Assembly: GCA_036873135.1 (NCBI GenBank)
Contig: JAPTYO010000002.1
Location: forward strand, 17,138,452 to 17,202,451
Origin: Clarkia xantiana subsp. parviflora
Lineage: Eukaryota; Streptophyta; Magnoliopsida; Myrtales; Onagraceae
Length of the DNA: 64,000 nucleotides
Reading direction: 5' to 3'
Each line of letters starts with the position of its first letter. Positions within the stretch are counted from its first letter, which is position 1. The notes below the pieces were generated by a model. That model made no database searches. It had not been told where the DNA came from and saw only the letters and a list, made by a program, of their open reading frames with translations. Positions 45,433 through 55,469 of the stretch are shown here, piece by piece. Position numbers and translations under genes: made by a program.

Positions 45433-48400
45433 ATGGTTGATGGGCCAGGACCAGTACAGCACAGGACCATTCCCCTGAATGGTCCCATCACCCCCGATCA
45501 GGTGGTAAAGATCGTGAACATCTGCATGGGAGAGCAGAAGTCGCTGGTGTCGGAGCTGAGGGATCGATCTACTCATCCATTCGTTCCTCGACTCATAGAC
45601 ACCCTAGCCCCGCCAGGGCTGGGTATCCCCACGATAAAGGAATACGATGGCGAAGGAGATCTGGTTCGTCATGTCCAGAAACACCTCATGGCGTGTCTGG
45701 GAAGAGCCCCGAATGAAGATATAGTGTGTACACTGTTCCCGAACACCCTTGGGGAAAGAGCCCTGACCTGGTTCTTTAGTCTGCCCCCATGCTGCATCAC
45801 TTGCTGGGCCGATATGCACGATCGGTTCATTCAGCAGTACCAAGGCCGCAGGCGTTTGTTGAAGAGTGTGAGGTCCCTCACCCAGGTGGTACAGAGGCCC
45901 GACGAATCGCTGGCGCACTATTACCAGCGGTACACTGCCAGTGTGGCGGAGATTGATGAGGAGATCTCGGAGGGTGAAACCATCTGTACCTTCATTCGGA
46001 ACCTAACGGCCCCCTACGGTTCCGACCTAATGCACAGCGTGGCTGAGAAAGCCGTGTGGAATATGGAGGCACTACAGAAGAGGGTGAAACGGCAAATCGA
46101 TGTCCAGGAGTCGAAGATAGCCGCTGGAGAACTGGAGCCCCCGAAATCGAATAAAGGGAAACAGTCGGTTAAACCTTCCGACGATCGTAAGCCAAAGGGT
46201 AAACCTGAGAGCAGTCGAAATCGAAGCCGCTCTGATCGGAGAGATGATATGCGTTCCTCAAGGAAGGATAAGCGGGAGGATCTCGACATTCCTCTAAACT
46301 GCTCCATGGCGGAGGTACTGACGGTCATGGAACGACAAGGTATCTCCAGGTATCCCCCAAAGAAGGATGGAGAATTCTTGGGATCCCGCACGGATCGCTA
46401 CTGCCGATTTCACCGCGCAAATGGTCACGACACCAACCATTGTCGGGAGCTGAAGAAAGAGATCGAAAAGCTGATTCAGAAGGGGAAGCTCAAGGATTTC
46501 GTCGGGGATAAGCGGTGTCGATCCCGCTCTCGGTCCCGATCGCGGTCCCGTTCTCGATCCCGCAATCGGTCCCCAAAGAAGAGGTCCGACCTTGAACCGT
46601 CCGGCGCCCGCAAAGAACGACGGGGCACCATCAACGTGATTCACGGAGGATTCGCTGCTGGAGGTGATACCTCGTCCTCCCGAGAGGTTTACGCCTCTAG
46701 AATTCCTACGGCTGTGGTGCTGGGTAAGAGGTCCCGATCCTGGACCTTGAAAGAAGAGATGGTGATCTCCTTTTCGTCGGAGGATCTCATAGGCGTGGAG
46801 ACTCCGCACGATGACGCCTTGGTTGTGACCTTGGATGTAGACGGGTACGAGATGAAGCGAATTCTGATCGACGGAGGGAGCTCCTCCGATATTTTATTCA
46901 TGGACGCACTGGAGGCTAGAAAAACAAAGAAAGACCTTAAGGAGGCGAATTTCCCGATGGTCGGCTTCTCTGGCTCCACCTCCTATCCGCTAGGGGTGAT
47001 CACCTTGCCAGTGGAGTTTGGCAGCGGGTGGAAATCAGAAAGAAGGAACGTCGAGTTTGTGGTAGTTGACTCCGCAGGGACTTACAACGCAATCATCGGG
47101 AGAACTACCATCAACCCTCTGATGGCAGTTGCCTCGACTGTTCACCAAAAGATGAAGTTCCCGACCGACCACGGAGTCGGAGAGGTCAAGGGTGACCAGG
47201 TGGCTTCCCGAAAATGTTATGTTAACGCCACCCGAAGGAGGAGGCGAGAGGCCATGACTGTCCTCCAGACAGATACAGATCCTAGAGAGGAGTTTGGGCG
47301 TCCCGCCCCCATAGAAGATCTAAAAGAAGTTGAGATCGACGGACCCCAGAGGAAGGTGAAAATCGGGTCTGCTTTGACCGAAGAGACAGCCCGAGAGTTG
47401 ATCGACCTGCTGAAAAAGTTCAAGGAGCTGTTTGCCTGGTCCCCGAGTGATATGCCCGGAATCAGCCCCGATGTGATCGTACACGAGCTGAAGATAGATC
47501 CCGCGATCAAACCTATCACGCAGAAAAGGCGTCCGATGGGCACAGACAAAAATATCGCGATCCAACAGGAGGTGGGCAGGTTGCTCGATGCCGGGTTTAT
47601 TAAAGAGCTCCGATTCCAGACGTGGGTCGCTAATCCAGTGCTGGTGAAGAAGACTAATGGGAAATGGCGGATGTGTGTGGATTTCCGCGACCTAAATAAA
47701 GCCTGCCCGAAGGACTGTTACCCGCTCCCGAGAATCGACCAACTGGTGGATGCCACATCGGGACATGAGCTGTTGAGCTTCATGGATGCGTATTCGGGTT
47801 ACAACCAGATCAAGATGGCTAAGGAGGACGCTCCTCACACAGCGTTTTATGCAGACAGTGACATCTATCACTACGATGTCATGCCTTTCGGGTTAATCAA
47901 TGCCGGGGCAACCTATCAGCGCGTGGTGAATAAGTTATTCGGAGATATGCTGGGAGAGACCATGGAAGCTTACGTGGATGACATGCTGGTGAAGTCCCGA
48001 CAAGCTGAGGATCATGTGCACAACCTAGCCATGGCGTTTGAGCGGATGAGGCTTCATCAGGTTCGCTTAAACCCGACGAAATGCGCCTTCGGAGTCCACT
48101 CAGGGAAATTTTTGGGCTTTATGGTGAGCCAGAGAGGAATTGAGGTGAATCCCGAGAAGCTGAGGGCGATTGAGGAGATGCAGTCTCCGATAAACCATCG
48201 GGAGGTACAAGTGCTGAATGGCCGACTGGCTGCAATGAATCGCTTCCTGTCCAAAGCCAGCGACCGATCAATGCCATTTTTTGAAATCCTGAGGGCCAAC
48301 AAGAAGTTTGAGTGGACCGCCAAGTGTGAAGAAGCGTTCCAAGCACTCAAGCAGCACCTTCGCACCCTCCCGCCGTTGGCAAAACCGGTTCCAGGCGAGC

Positions 48401-49110
48401 CGCTCTATCTTTACTTGGCTGTTTCTGAATTTGCCATTAGCTCTGTATTAGTGAAGGTTGTCGAGGGTAATCAAGTCCCCGTCTATTATGTAAGCAAGGC
48501 GTTTGTCAAGTCTGAATTGAATTATCCTCCGGTTGAGAAGTATCTCTTTGCCTTGATTATTACTGCTCGGAAGCTAAGGCCTTACTTCCACGCACACGAG
48601 ATCACTGTGCTGACGAACCAGCCTTTGAAGCATTTTTTGAACCGACCAGATGCATCGGGGAGATTAGTAAAATGGGCAGTAGAGCTTAGTGAGTTTCGCA
48701 TACACTTTGCTCCAAGAACGGCTATTAAGGGCCAGGCATTGGCGGATTTCATAGCAGAATCTACAGCCCCCGATCTAGAAGAAGCGGGCCCTGTAGAGGG
48801 GGCAACCATGGAGGTCCCGACAGAAAAACAACCAGAGAGGGCAGAGCAATCAGAACAGCCAAATGAGGAAAATACCTGGGAGATGTACACGGATGGCTCC
48901 TCGAGTTCGGACGGATCAGGAGCAGGCTTTTTGTTGATACCACCAGGTGGAGGTGAGCCGCTTCGATATGCCTTGGCTTTAACGTTTAAGGCCACGAACA
49001 ACGAAGCGGAATACGAGGCTCTTATCACGGGCCTGAAAATTGCCAGAGGTACGGGAGTCGCTCACTTGAGGGTGAAGTGTGACGCGGCTTTGATCGTGAA
49101 CCAGGTTTAA
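45433..49110 (+). CDS. E1 Gag-protease-RT-RNase H (1225 codons)
   Basis: Residue positions count from 45433. Gag capsid-like region about 60-200 (ERALTWFFSLPPCCITCWAD). Zinc-knuckle-like YCRFHRANGHDTNHC about 322. An Arg-Ser repeat stretch about 362-385 lies in front of the NVIHGGFAAGG segment. Protease active site LIDGGSSSDILF about 475, with IGRTTINPLMAVASTVHQK about 555. RT motifs: KWRMCVDFRDLNKACPKD, MPFGLINAGATYQRV, and the catalytic YVDDML about 847. The RT-linked RNase H region follows (VYYVSKAF, VEKYLFALIITARKLRPYF). A second RNase H with MYTDGSSSSDGSGAGF about 1150 and NNEAEYEALITGL is typical of Tat elements. It ends at a TAA (49108-49110) created with the local duplication at 49111-49230; the expected continuation lies in another frame. 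Confidence 0.95.
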   Translation: MVDGPGPVQHRTIPLNGPITPDQVVKIVNICMGEQKSLVSELRDRSTHPFVPRLIDTLAPPGLGIPTIKEYDGEGDLVRHVQKHLMACLGRAPNEDIVCTLFPNTLGERALTWFFSLPPCCITCWADMHDRFIQQYQGRRRLLKSVRSLTQVVQRPDESLAHYYQRYTASVAEIDEEISEGETICTFIRNLTAPYGSDLMHSVAEKAVWNMEALQKRVKRQIDVQESKIAAGELEPPKSNKGKQSVKPSDDRKPKGKPESSRNRSRSDRRDDMRSSRKDKREDLDIPLNCSMAEVLTVMERQGISRYPPKKDGEFLGSRTDRYCRFHRANGHDTNHCRELKKEIEKLIQKGKLKDFVGDKRCRSRSRSRSRSRSRSRNRSPKKRSDLEPSGARKERRGTINVIHGGFAAGGDTSSSREVYASRIPTAVVLGKRSRSWTLKEEMVISFSSEDLIGVETPHDDALVVTLDVDGYEMKRILIDGGSSSDILFMDALEARKTKKDLKEANFPMVGFSGSTSYPLGVITLPVEFGSGWKSERRNVEFVVVDSAGTYNAIIGRTTINPLMAVASTVHQKMKFPTDHGVGEVKGDQVASRKCYVNATRRRRREAMTVLQTDTDPREEFGRPAPIEDLKEVEIDGPQRKVKIGSALTEETARELIDLLKKFKELFAWSPSDMPGISPDVIVHELKIDPAIKPITQKRRPMGTDKNIAIQQEVGRLLDAGFIKELRFQTWVANPVLVKKTNGKWRMCVDFRDLNKACPKDCYPLPRIDQLVDATSGHELLSFMDAYSGYNQIKMAKEDAPHTAFYADSDIYHYDVMPFGLINAGATYQRVVNKLFGDMLGETMEAYVDDMLVKSRQAEDHVHNLAMAFERMRLHQVRLNPTKCAFGVHSGKFLGFMVSQRGIEVNPEKLRAIEEMQSPINHREVQVLNGRLAAMNRFLSKASDRSMPFFEILRANKKFEWTAKCEEAFQALKQHLRTLPPLAKPVPGEPLYLYLAVSEFAISSVLVKVVEGNQVPVYYVSKAFVKSELNYPPVEKYLFALIITARKLRPYFHAHEITVLTNQPLKHFLNRPDASGRLVKWAVELSEFRIHFAPRTAIKGQALADFIAESTAPDLEEAGPVEGATMEVPTEKQPERAEQSEQPNEENTWEMYTDGSSSSDGSGAGFLLIPPGGGEPLRYALALTFKATNNEAEYEALITGLKIARGTGVAHLRVKCDAALIVNQV

Positions 49111-49112
49111 AA

Positions 49113-49230
49113 GCCTTGAAGGAGAGCTTTAAAAGCTTCGACATCGAAGCGAAGAGCCCGATAATGAAGAAGTACCTGCGCGAGGTACAAGCCTTGAAGG
49201 AGAGCTTTAAAAGCTTCGACATCGAGGCGA
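49113..49230 (+). repeat. 40-bp direct duplication disrupting E1 RNase H/integrase
   Basis: A 40-bp segment starting gccttgaaggagagcttt occurs at 49113-49152 and again at 49191-49230, with one base difference. The first copy replaces the expected end of RNase H, introduces the TAA at 49108 and shifts the frame. Short tttaaaagc homology at the left junction suggests template switching. Confidence 0.85.
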
Positions 49231-50633
49231 TCCCGAGGGAGGAAAACGTGGAGGCAGACGCCTTGAGCAAATTTGCCCTGGGGGCACCCTTGGAGGAAAA
49301 TCGGAAGGTGCATTTCTTGGAGAAGGTGATCTTATTGACCACCGACCCGACACAGGTGTGTGCCATTGAAGCAAGATCGGAGGAGGAGCCCACTCTGATG
49401 ACCCCGATAGTCGCATACCTGACTACGGGGGCAGTCCCCGATGATAAAGTAGTAGCCGACAGGATACGTCGGATCGCGGCTAATTACGTGATGCTGGACA
49501 ATCAGCTATACAAGAAGGGCTGGTTCTCGACTCCGTACTTGAAGTGTGTGGCAGAGCCCGACACAAATCGAATCCTGAAGGAGGTGCATGAAGGGGTCGC
49601 GGCTTGTCATGAAGGGGCCCGATCCATTATGAGGAAAGTGCTGAACTTGGGCTATTGTTGGCCTACGATGAGCAAGGAAGCGACGACGTTGGTCCGATCC
49701 TGTGACGCGTGCCAGAGGTACACCCCGAGTATCGTGGCTCCGGCCGCTAATCTGACATCCATCAAGAGCGCTTGGCCCTTCGTGCAATGGGGCATCGACT
49801 TGGTGGGACCTCTTCCACAAGCACAAGGTCAATGTAAGTATTTACTTGTAGCTATCGATTATTTTTCGAAATGGATAGAGGCATAGGCGTTGGCCAGAAC
49901 GACGGGGAACCAAATCGTCAAGTTCCTCCAGACCCATATTGTGACCAGATACGGGATTCCTAAGGTGGTGATCAGCGACAATGGTCCACCGTTTAACAGC
50001 TCTCAGGTGAGGGAGTACCTGGAGGAGTTGAACATCGAGCATCAGACAGCTTTCGTACGCCATGCTCAGACTAATGGCCAGGTGGAATCAGCCAACAAAA
50101 TCGTGATGGATGGCCTGAAGAAGAGGGTCTATGCCTTGAAGGGCAAGTGCCTGAACGAACTGGAAAACGTGCTTTGGGCTGTTAGAACGACACCCAAACG
50201 ATCAACAGGGGAGACTCCGTTTGGCCTCGTTTATGGCACGGAGGCTGTCGCCCCCGTGGAGGTAGCTGTGGCGTCCCATCGGATGAGATATTACGAGCCT
50301 CTGACGAATGATGAGATGAGACGTCTGGACTTGGACTTGCTCGAAGAGAAGAGGCGGGAAGCCGATGAAGTCCAAGCTCGAATGCGTTTGGCGACGGCCA
50401 GGTATTACAATCGGCGAGTTAAGTCCCGACAATTCTTCATCGGGGAGCTGGTTTGGCGTCACAACGAGTTTACCCTTTTGGATCGAATCAACAAGATGTC
50501 ACCAAAATGGGAAGGACCTTATAAGGTCGTGGGGATGCCAGCTCCAAATGCGTACAAATTGGAAGACCTCGATGGCAGAGTATTGAAGCATTCTTTTAGT
50601 GGCGAACACTTGAAGAAACACCATGCCAGATGA
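49116..50633 (+). pseudogene. E1 integrase, interrupted by one TAG
   Basis: One reading frame throughout, cut at 49884-49886 by TAG (WIEA-stop-ALART), apparently from GAG. Visible: end of RNase H and linker (IPREENVEADALSKFA), the zinc-binding HHCC region (EVHEGVAACHEG ... CDACQRY), and the catalytic core. Core motifs are WGIDLVGPL (first Asp), VISDNGPPFNSSQ (second Asp) and NGQVESANKIVMDGL (Glu). The C-terminal part GELVWRHNEF ... PKWEGPYKVVGM resembles the GPY/F region, and LKKHHAR ends the frame. The TAG lies between the first and second catalytic Asp, so no active enzyme is expected without read-through. Confidence 0.92.
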
Positions 50634-51415
50634 AAGTCGCATTAAGTGGTGCCCGATGAAAGTCGCCTTAAGTGGTGCCCGATGTAAAATCGCCTTAAGT
50701 GGTGTATGCTGTTTATCGTTTAATTCGATGAAAGCCAATTTTGTGCCATCAATAAATAAAGAGGTTGCTTCCGATCAGGATTGTTCTTAGATTTACTCTA
50801 AGTAATATTAAGTCGCCTTAGGTGGCGCAAGTTGAGAAGTCGCCTTAAGTGGTGCACGATGTAAAGTCGCCTTCAGTGGTGCACGATATTAAGTCGCCTT
50901 AGGTGGCGCAAGTTGAGAAGTCGCCTTAAGTGGTGCACGACGTAAAGTCGCCTTGAGTGGTGCACGAGAAAAGTCGCCTTAAGTGGTGCACGATATTAAG
51001 TCATCTTAAGTGATGCACAAGAAAAGTCGCCTTAAGTGGTGCACGATGTAAAGTCACCTTCAGTGGTGCACGATATTAAGTCGCCTTAGGTGGCGCAAGT
51101 TGAGAAGTCGCCTTAAGTGGTGCACGATGTAAAGTCGCCTTCAGTGGTGCACGATATTAAGTCGCCTTAGGTGGCGCAAGTTGAGAAGTCGCCTTAAGTG
51201 GTGCACGACGTAAAGTCGCCTTGAGTGGTGCACGAGAAAAGTCGCCTTGAGTGGTGCACGAGATCAAGTCGTCTTAAGTGATGCATGATTCTTGGATTTA
51301 TTCTGAGTATTGGAAAGTCGACTTAAGTGGTGCATGATGATAAGTCGCCTTAAGTGGTGCAAGTTAGTAAATCGTCTTAAGTGATGTACGGGAATATCTT
51401 AAGTGTCGAGGTTTC
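50634..51415 (+). repeat. E1 27-bp tandem array (~27 units)
   Basis: It begins at the integrase stop codon. The unit is close to aagtcgccttaagtggtgca followed by cgatgta. Higher-order blocks of four to five variants (cttaag, cttcag, cttagg, cttgag; cgatatt, cgacgta, cgagaaa) repeat at 50860-51000 and 51030-51240. Two short non-repeat breaks near 50760-50800 and 51290-51315 contain a shared atttactctaagta-like segment. No coding frame. Confidence 0.92.
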
Positions 51416-51557
51416 GACTTAAGAAAGTATAGTAAAGCCACTGGGAGAAGTGCAATGAAAGAATCGGAACTAAGAAAGTCTGATATTAATGGGGCTCGAA
51501 GGCCCGATGATTACAAAATGAGGAGAATACAAAGATTCTAGCGATAAGCAGTTAGGC

Positions 51558-51992
51558 CTAATCCTTGTTAGCGGCATCAACGGGAACAGGGTCCGCAAGG
51601 TCTGTGGCAGAAGGCTCCACAGGGTCAGCCGTTGGAGGATTGGCTATCGGGGTCATGGGATCGAGGAGTTTCCGATGAAGAAGTAGCTCATCTTCACTCT
51701 GAACTTGTGGTATGCATTTCCGGCCTTGAGCATCGGCTTCTTTGGTGGAAATGATACATCCTTCCCGGAGAGCTGCATCATAAGCAGTGCTGAAAATTTC
51801 GTTCAGAACATAGTCGAAGTTGAAAGGCTTCCTTCCCTCGAAACCAGATCCACTGTCTGAAAGCAGCCATTGAAAGGGACGTTAGGTTTTTCCGGAAAAT
51901 TACAATCAAACTAAGCAAAGATGAAGGCGAACAATAGAGAAGAAACCCTTACCTGACATGATAATTGGAGGCTGGAAGAATGAACCTGACAT
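51558..51992 (-). CDS. E1 antisense spliced gene (112 residues)
   Basis: Two exons on the strand opposite to gag-pol: 51992-51953 and 51856-51558. The 96-nt intron has a GTAAGG donor and a TGCTTTCAG acceptor. Splicing gives 339 nt in one frame from ATG to TAG. The N-terminus MSGSFFQPPIIMSDSGSGF leads to an ordered centre (FDYVLNEIFSTAYDAALREG) and a Pro/Ala/Thr-rich C-terminus (MTPIANPPTADPVEPSATD). I recognise no domain. A TATA box sits about 100 bp upstream of the ATG. The gene lies between the tandem array and the 3' LTR, where Retand/Tat-type elements are known to carry antisense ORFs. The exon limits are inferred from sequence only. Confidence 0.7.
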
Positions 51993-52091
51993 TGCCGGAA
52001 AGATGGCCGAAGAAACACTAAGGTCTCAAGAGTTGCAGAAAGCTTTCGAAAATTTGTAGATGATAAAGTGAAACTGTGCCCACGGTTAGGA

Positions 52092-52108
52092 TTTTATAGG
52101 CGAAGAGG
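52092..52108 (-). promoter_or_regulatory. TATA promoter of the antisense gene
   Basis: On the minus strand CCTCTTCGCCTATAAAA, identical over 17 bases to the TATA region of the E1 LTR (44747-44763), but facing away from the 3' LTR. The flanking sequence differs. Confidence 0.6.
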
Positions 52109-52468
52109 ACAGTCGAAGGGGCGCTTTAATCTGAACTGTCGAAGTTGAAGCGTTCTAATCTGGACCGTTGAGATGAAATGTGCGGAATGGCAGCAGGTGC
52201 AATGATGAAATAGCCTGAAAATCACTTTTCAGAAAAAGCAGACACAGAGAATCAGGCACGGGTACTGATGACGTCACTTCATTATCTACTGCATTGGATG
52301 ACTGGGGAACCGAGGAGTCCTCTCGGATTTGGCAGATATCCACAAGGTATCGAGGAAACATGAACGAGAAGACTCATACTGAGTGATTAAGCCAAGGGAA
52401 AGATCCCCGACTTCGACGTCGGAAGGTCGGGAGTTGAAAAGACACGACGAACTGAAAGTCCCTCATGT

Positions 52469-52480
52469 CTTGGGGGCAAA
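52469..52480 (+). other. E1 polypurine tract
   Basis: cttgggggcaaa directly abuts the 3' LTR start at 52481. This marks second-strand priming in LTR elements. Confidence 0.8.
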
Positions 52481-53196
52481 TGATGGGTCCGACTATAGCC
52501 GTTAGGCCCTTTAATGGTGAGGAAACGGCAAATAGGCCCGGTGGGCCCTAAACGAAGGCCAAGATGGCCCAGACAAAGGGTCCCGATGTAAGGAGTCCCG
52601 ATGATGAAGGATCCCGACAGAGTCGGTCCCGACAGGTGAGCTGAACATCCCCGACGAGATGCCTCTGAGTAGGCCCCGATGATGAATCCCTGAGAACAAT
52701 AGGCCCTGTCACGATGACGAGGGGCCCCGAGCGGTGACACAACGAGATAACTCTGGAGTCCCCGATGTTAGTCGGGACTCGTTATCAGAGGATAAGGCCG
52801 AGATACGCGGGGCGTGGCCGAGATACGCGGAACGTGGATAAGATACACGGAGCGTGGCTGAGATACGCGGGGCGTGGCCGAGATAAGCGAGATCATGGCC
52901 TAGATAGGCGGGATCACACCCGAGATACGCGGGATACGGGCTAACCACCCCCAACGGTTCACCAGGTAACTGAGGTACCTCTTCGCCTATAAAAAGGCAA
53001 AGGTCACCTCAGATCATTTACGTTGTGAGATACACTTTGAGATTATTGCTTGCCCGTCCATACGAGATACTCATTTAAGCATCGGAGAGGGATTCTGGGT
53101 CACCGCCCGGTCTATCCCCTCTTTGCAGGACCACGTGGAGCAAAGGAGCTAGGATCGCCGTCAAAGACCGTACCGGAGTTCCACCGTGATCCAACA
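52481..53196 (+). repeat. E1 3' LTR (716 bp)
   Basis: Identical in length to the 5' LTR with five substitutions by direct reading (four transitions and one transversion). Ends CCAACA, followed by the ACCGT duplication. Confidence 0.97.
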
Positions 53197-53482
53197 ACCG
53201 TATAAAAGTACACAATTATTTAATCATTAAATTGTTAGGTGGTGTTTGATAATTAACAAATTGCTAATTGGATTTTTTATATATAATTTTTATTAATATA
53301 ATTTTACATATGTATAAATTAATCGCCTTTTAGAATTTTCGTATAATTTAAACGGAATAATTTATGCATTGAACTCGTGATGAAATAATAGCAAGCAACT
53401 TATTCAAATGTCCAAACATAGTCATCAATTTATATGATTACACAAACATAAACTTGTACTTTGACACATTTTTTTGTTCTCT

Positions 53483-54900
53483 CACTACGGGAGGACATAG
53501 AGTTAACGGCTAATCTCTACGGCACTTTACTTGTTGAGCCGTCAAAATTAATTAAACATCAATTTTAACGGCTCAAACTCGGTTGAGCCATTTGGTTTAA
53601 TTTTAAGCGGCTCAAATTGATAGCCGTGTGTGCATATTGAATTTAACTCATTTAAAATAATTGTTAGCGGCTCAAATTTACCAGCCGCAATATTTAATTA
53701 ATTAAAAATCCCTTAAAATCATAATTTATTACGTAGTGGCTGGAATTAGTATTGAGCCGTTAATAAAAAAATGATGTGCATTTATTAACCCGAGAAAACT
53801 CTCAGTCTTCCAGAACTCTCCATCCTTCTTGTTTAATATATTCAGTTTCTAATTCACTTTATATTTCATTTCTTTCACAGTTTCTGAACTCTTTCTTTCT
53901 CTCCTCACCACCTACCTTTTCTTCATCCTTTCACCATTCTATTCCTCTCGAGAACCTTCTAATTATTTTTCTGTAGGAAATTGATGCATAACGAATATAC
54001 AGTGAAGTTAGATAGAGTAGGAAAGATTCGATTTGCTTATTGTGAGAAAACATGTTTCTGGTGTTTGAGGGTTAGATAGGAATTTCTTTAAATCTAAGAT
54101 CGATTCTGCACATGCAACTACTTGTTGGAACTCGGAGATGACAGATACTGTGGTGGTGAGCCAAATCGTAGGATAATTCATTTTCTCGCCAACAGAAAGT
54201 GGCCGGATGTAGAGATCTCTGGAGGTCGAGCAATAACCGACGTGGAGAGCCAGATCTGTTCGTGGAGAGCCAGATCTGTTCATGGAGAGTCAGATCTGAG
54301 GAGAGCCAGATTTGTTCGCCGACAGAAAGTCACTGGAGAAAGAGATCGGTTGGAGGTGGAGCAATACCCGAGATTGATCGTGAGCCCGATTTGGTGATGG
54401 TTAGCAAGATCAACCACCAGTTTTATTTTGGTTCTGTAATTTTGAGTTTTGTAATTGTAATTTGTTACATTGATCTTGCCTACTCAATTCTATAGTTGTT
54501 GATTTATGTTGTATATATATATTTTTTGAATTATATAAATGGATTTAGTTTTATATATAATATATATATTGTGGATTTGAACATTTTTCTTTGGAGAAAT
54601 TCATTTTGCAGATAAATTGCTCATTAAATTTTTTTTATTATATATTAAATTGACGGCTCAGTATTTGAGCCGTCTAAATAATTTACAGCTCACTTTTATT
54701 TGAGCTGTCATATTATTTTACGGCTCATTTTATTTGAGCCGTCTAATTAATTAACGGCTCTACCCATTTTGAGCCGTTAATTTTTGCCGACACACCATTT
54801 AGCGGCTGACAACAGATTGAGCCGTAATAATTTAATGGCTTAAATATTGAGCCGCTAACTATTTAAATTAGAGCCCCTATCTAAAGCTCCTCCCGTAGTG
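53483..54900. mobile_element. Non-autonomous CACTA element (1418 bp)
   Basis: Ends are CACTACGGGAGGA and its inverse TCCTCCCGTAGTG, with a 3-bp duplication TCT (53480-53482, 54901-54903), as expected for CACTA/En-Spm. About 300 bp inside each end are packed with GAGCCGT/ACGGCTC motifs in both directions (subterminal repeats). The centre (53790-54450) has different composition: a CT-rich leader-like stretch and a repeated gagagccagatctgttc segment. No transposase. Confidence 0.9.
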
Positions 54901-54903
54901 TCT

Positions 54904-55243
54904 GTGTGTTTGTCTGTTGAGATATAACCAATTATGTCCCAATTAAATGGAAATCTTAATAAAGTTAATAATTTATATACAAGTAAAATTTAAGCTAGGG
55001 AAAAAAAATTGCGGATCGACTGCCTAACTCAAATTTGATTTGATAATTAACCCCTCATAAACTTACGTAGAAAGTCTTATATCTATTTCTATATATAGTA
55101 ATCGTGGTACAAGTATCTATTTCATATATAGTAATCGTACAACTTGGATTATTTATGTTATATATAGTAATCCAAAAACTTGCATGTTCAAATATCTTCT
55201 AAATTAAAATATTGTTTCATTTTAAATTAGAAAAAGTCGGTAA
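54904..55243. other. AT-rich spacer, nothing identified
   Basis: Contains a few short direct repeats (tatatatagtaatcgt) but no gene or terminal-repeat pair. Confidence 0.45.
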
Positions 55244-55433
55244 ATCATGCAACATGTTTGAAAAAAGATGGTTCTATAGATCAATAAATGTACTACATGT
55301 TTGAAAAAGATGGTTTTATAGACCAATATGTTTTAAAATGTACAATATGTTTGCTAAATATTGTAAATGACATTCCGTCAATTTGATGTTAATTGTCCCT
55401 TTAAGTGGATACATGCGAGTCACATTTTTAGAA

Positions 55434-55469
<36 letters not shown>

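Larger units (their letters stand above)
44250..53196 (+). mobile_element. E1: young full-length Tat/Retand-type Gypsy element
   Basis: 8947 bp, flanked by perfect 5-bp duplications ACCGT (44245-44249, 53197-53201). Two 716-bp LTRs differ at only 5 positions. Order: 5' LTR, PBS, gag-pro-RT-RNase H-integrase, 27-bp tandem array, antisense spliced gene, polypurine tract, 3' LTR. In pol the integrase follows RNase H, as in Ty3/Gypsy. The tandem array plus antisense gene points to the Tat lineage (Retand-like). Four coding lesions make the copy non-autonomous despite its youth. Confidence 0.96.

Noticed and set aside
46294..46809. Minus-strand frames opposite E1 gag-pol as antisense genes
   Set aside because: They mirror conserved pol codons and have no independent domain, unlike the antisense gene at 51558-51992.
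49884..49886. TAG in integrase as programmed read-through
   Set aside because: It lies inside the catalytic core at a codon that looks like mutated GAG; other lesions in the same copy favour simple decay.
50634..51415. 27-bp repeats as a CRISPR-like or coding repeat
   Set aside because: No spacers, many stops, and located between integrase and 3' LTR; fits a retroelement minisatellite.
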